A program made the position numbers and the translations under genes. A stretch of 13,857 bases of DNA. It comes from Euryarchaeota archaeon UBA126 (lineage in GTDB: Archaea; Thermoplasmatota; Poseidoniia; Poseidoniales; Thalassarchaeaceae). Positions within the stretch are counted from its first letter, which is position 1; the number at the start of each line of letters is the position of its first letter. Shown here piece after piece: positions 13,470 through 13,857 of the stretch. The notes beneath the pieces were generated by a model that ran no database searches, was not told the origin of the DNA, and worked only from the letters and a program-made list of their open reading frames with translations. The stretch lies in the NCBI GenBank assembly GCA_002497025.1, contig DAMG01000071.1, positions 1-13,857 on the forward strand. Reading direction: 5' to 3'.

Positions 13470-13810
13470 ACCTCATGTTTTGCGAGTTGAAACTTACCAA
13501 TTGAACCATCAGCGCCTGCATGCTCCATTGCTTCATTTGCCGCACTTGAACTACTGATTCCTAGAATCATCCTTGGCCTTTGTATTTGATCAGCAGCGAC
13601 TAATTCTAGCAAGCAGCGCAGAACTTCGAGGCCTTTCACAGGAGGTATGTAGTGATCAAGGAGGAGCAAGTCTGGTTGGAAGTTCTCGATGCGTTCAAAG
13701 TAATCCATAGTATTCCAATATTGCAATAGTTCCCAATCACTCAGGTCTACTCCACCCTCTACGAGAATCTTCTCTATATCATAGGAGTCCTCGAATGCGA
13801 GTACTCGCAT
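13457..13810 (-). CDS. stand-alone response-regulator receiver domain protein
   Basis: This single receiver domain of 117 residues has no output domain. The acidic pair E7-D8 (AFEDSYD), the phospho-acceptor D52 at the end of the third strand (PDLLLLDHYIPPVKGLEVL, 46-64), the conserved hydroxyl residue S86 or S87 (ILGISSS) and K106 (SIGKFQL) are all present, so phosphorylation is expected. After strand 5 the protein ends in HEVWKN, so the last helix is short. The longer frame from 13855 is rejected because AGGAGAT lies 6 nt before the ATG at 13810, and the alternative would overlap another probable gene end. Its 3' end overlaps the start of the JAMM gene by 13 nt, implying coupled translation. 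Such stand-alone receivers act through protein contacts; the JAMM protein is the obvious candidate partner, as inference. Confidence 0.88.
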   Translation of the reverse strand: MRVLAFEDSYDIEKILVEGGVDLSDWELLQYWNTMDYFERIENFQPDLLLLDHYIPPVKGLEVLRCLLELVAADQIQRPRMILGISSSSAANEAMEHAGADGSIGKFQLAKHEVWKN

Positions 13811-13812
13811 AC

Positions 13813-13857
13813 TTACATCTCCTGAACTTCCCACCATGGAGGGACATCGAACCAAGC
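13813..13857 (-). CDS. possible 3' end of an upstream gene (partial)
   Basis: On the minus strand a frame enters from the window edge, stays open for 14 codons (AWFDVPPWWEVQEM) and stops at TAA 2 nt before the receiver ATG. The composition is protein-like and the ribosome binding site of the receiver would lie inside its last codons, a usual operon arrangement. It is too short to identify; a sensor kinase would be the natural guess but nothing in the sequence shows it. Confidence 0.35.
   Translation of the reverse strand, partial: AWFDVPPWWEVQEM
13817..13823 (-). promoter_or_regulatory. ribosome binding site of the receiver gene
   Basis: AGGAGAT on the minus strand is 6 nt before the ATG at 13810. 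It resembles the 16S tail complement GGAGGTGAT with a gap and decides the start against the longer frame from 13855. Confidence 0.55.

Noticed and set aside
13811..13855. N-terminal extension of the receiver protein to 13855
   Set aside because: A receiver fold begins at MRVLAFEDS, a ribosome binding site precedes that ATG, and another frame ending at 13813 fits an upstream gene better.
1..13857. tRNA, rRNA, CRISPR array, insertion sequence or prophage
   Set aside because: I looked in the intergenic stretches for cloverleaf arms, regularly spaced repeats, terminal inverted repeats and transposase or integrase motifs and saw none.

Overview
The window looks like a compact archaeal chromosome segment, most likely from a marine Thermoplasmatota lineage such as the Marine Group II/Poseidoniales. 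The strongest direct sign is an archaeal-type tRNA 4-demethylwyosine synthase (Taw1/TYW1) with all six cluster cysteines at the family spacing. Supporting signs are AT-rich TATA-like boxes 26-30 nt before several start codons (apparently leaderless genes), GGTGAT/GGAGAT-type ribosome binding sites before others, and a lipoprotein and a TM2-like membrane protein of a style I associate with that group. The lineage is an inference; no rRNA or other marker gene lies in the window.

Layout from left to right. A possible divergent gene fragment lies at the left edge (minus). It is followed by a nitroreductase (+) that converges on the wyosine synthase (-). Next come a multi-pass TM2-like membrane protein and a LURP-one-related (LOR) protein (+). 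The LOR gene converges with zero spacing on a two-gene minus-strand unit encoding a soluble YbjQ/UPF0145 protein and a membrane-anchored relative. That unit is divergent from IMP dehydrogenase (+), which converges on a secreted lipoprotein with five Asp-box (BNR) repeats (-). The second half is a plus-strand run: a 56-residue single-span membrane protein, MsrA, an AlkB-like diiron membrane oxygenase overlapping msrA by 8 nt, two unrecognised membrane proteins, an MFS exporter and oligoribonuclease. The window closes on the minus strand with a JAMM/MPN metalloprotease overlapping a stand-alone response-regulator receiver by 13 nt, plus what may be the last codons of another gene.

How genes may work together. 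MsrA repairs oxidised methionine and is translationally coupled to a diiron oxygenase, so an oxidative link is possible. The receiver/JAMM pair suggests phosphorelay-linked control of an isopeptidase. IMPDH (GTP synthesis), Taw1 (tRNA-Phe modification) and Orn (short RNA turnover) are housekeeping. I found no rRNA, tRNA, CRISPR array, insertion sequence or phage gene. No gene-free stretch exceeds about 160 nt once the 56-residue gene is counted. The most noticeable features are the AlkB-like enzyme, the anchored YbjQ relative, the receiver/JAMM overlap, a bacterial-style Orn, and gene packing so tight that all four convergent junctions lie between a 4-nt overlap and a 5-nt gap.
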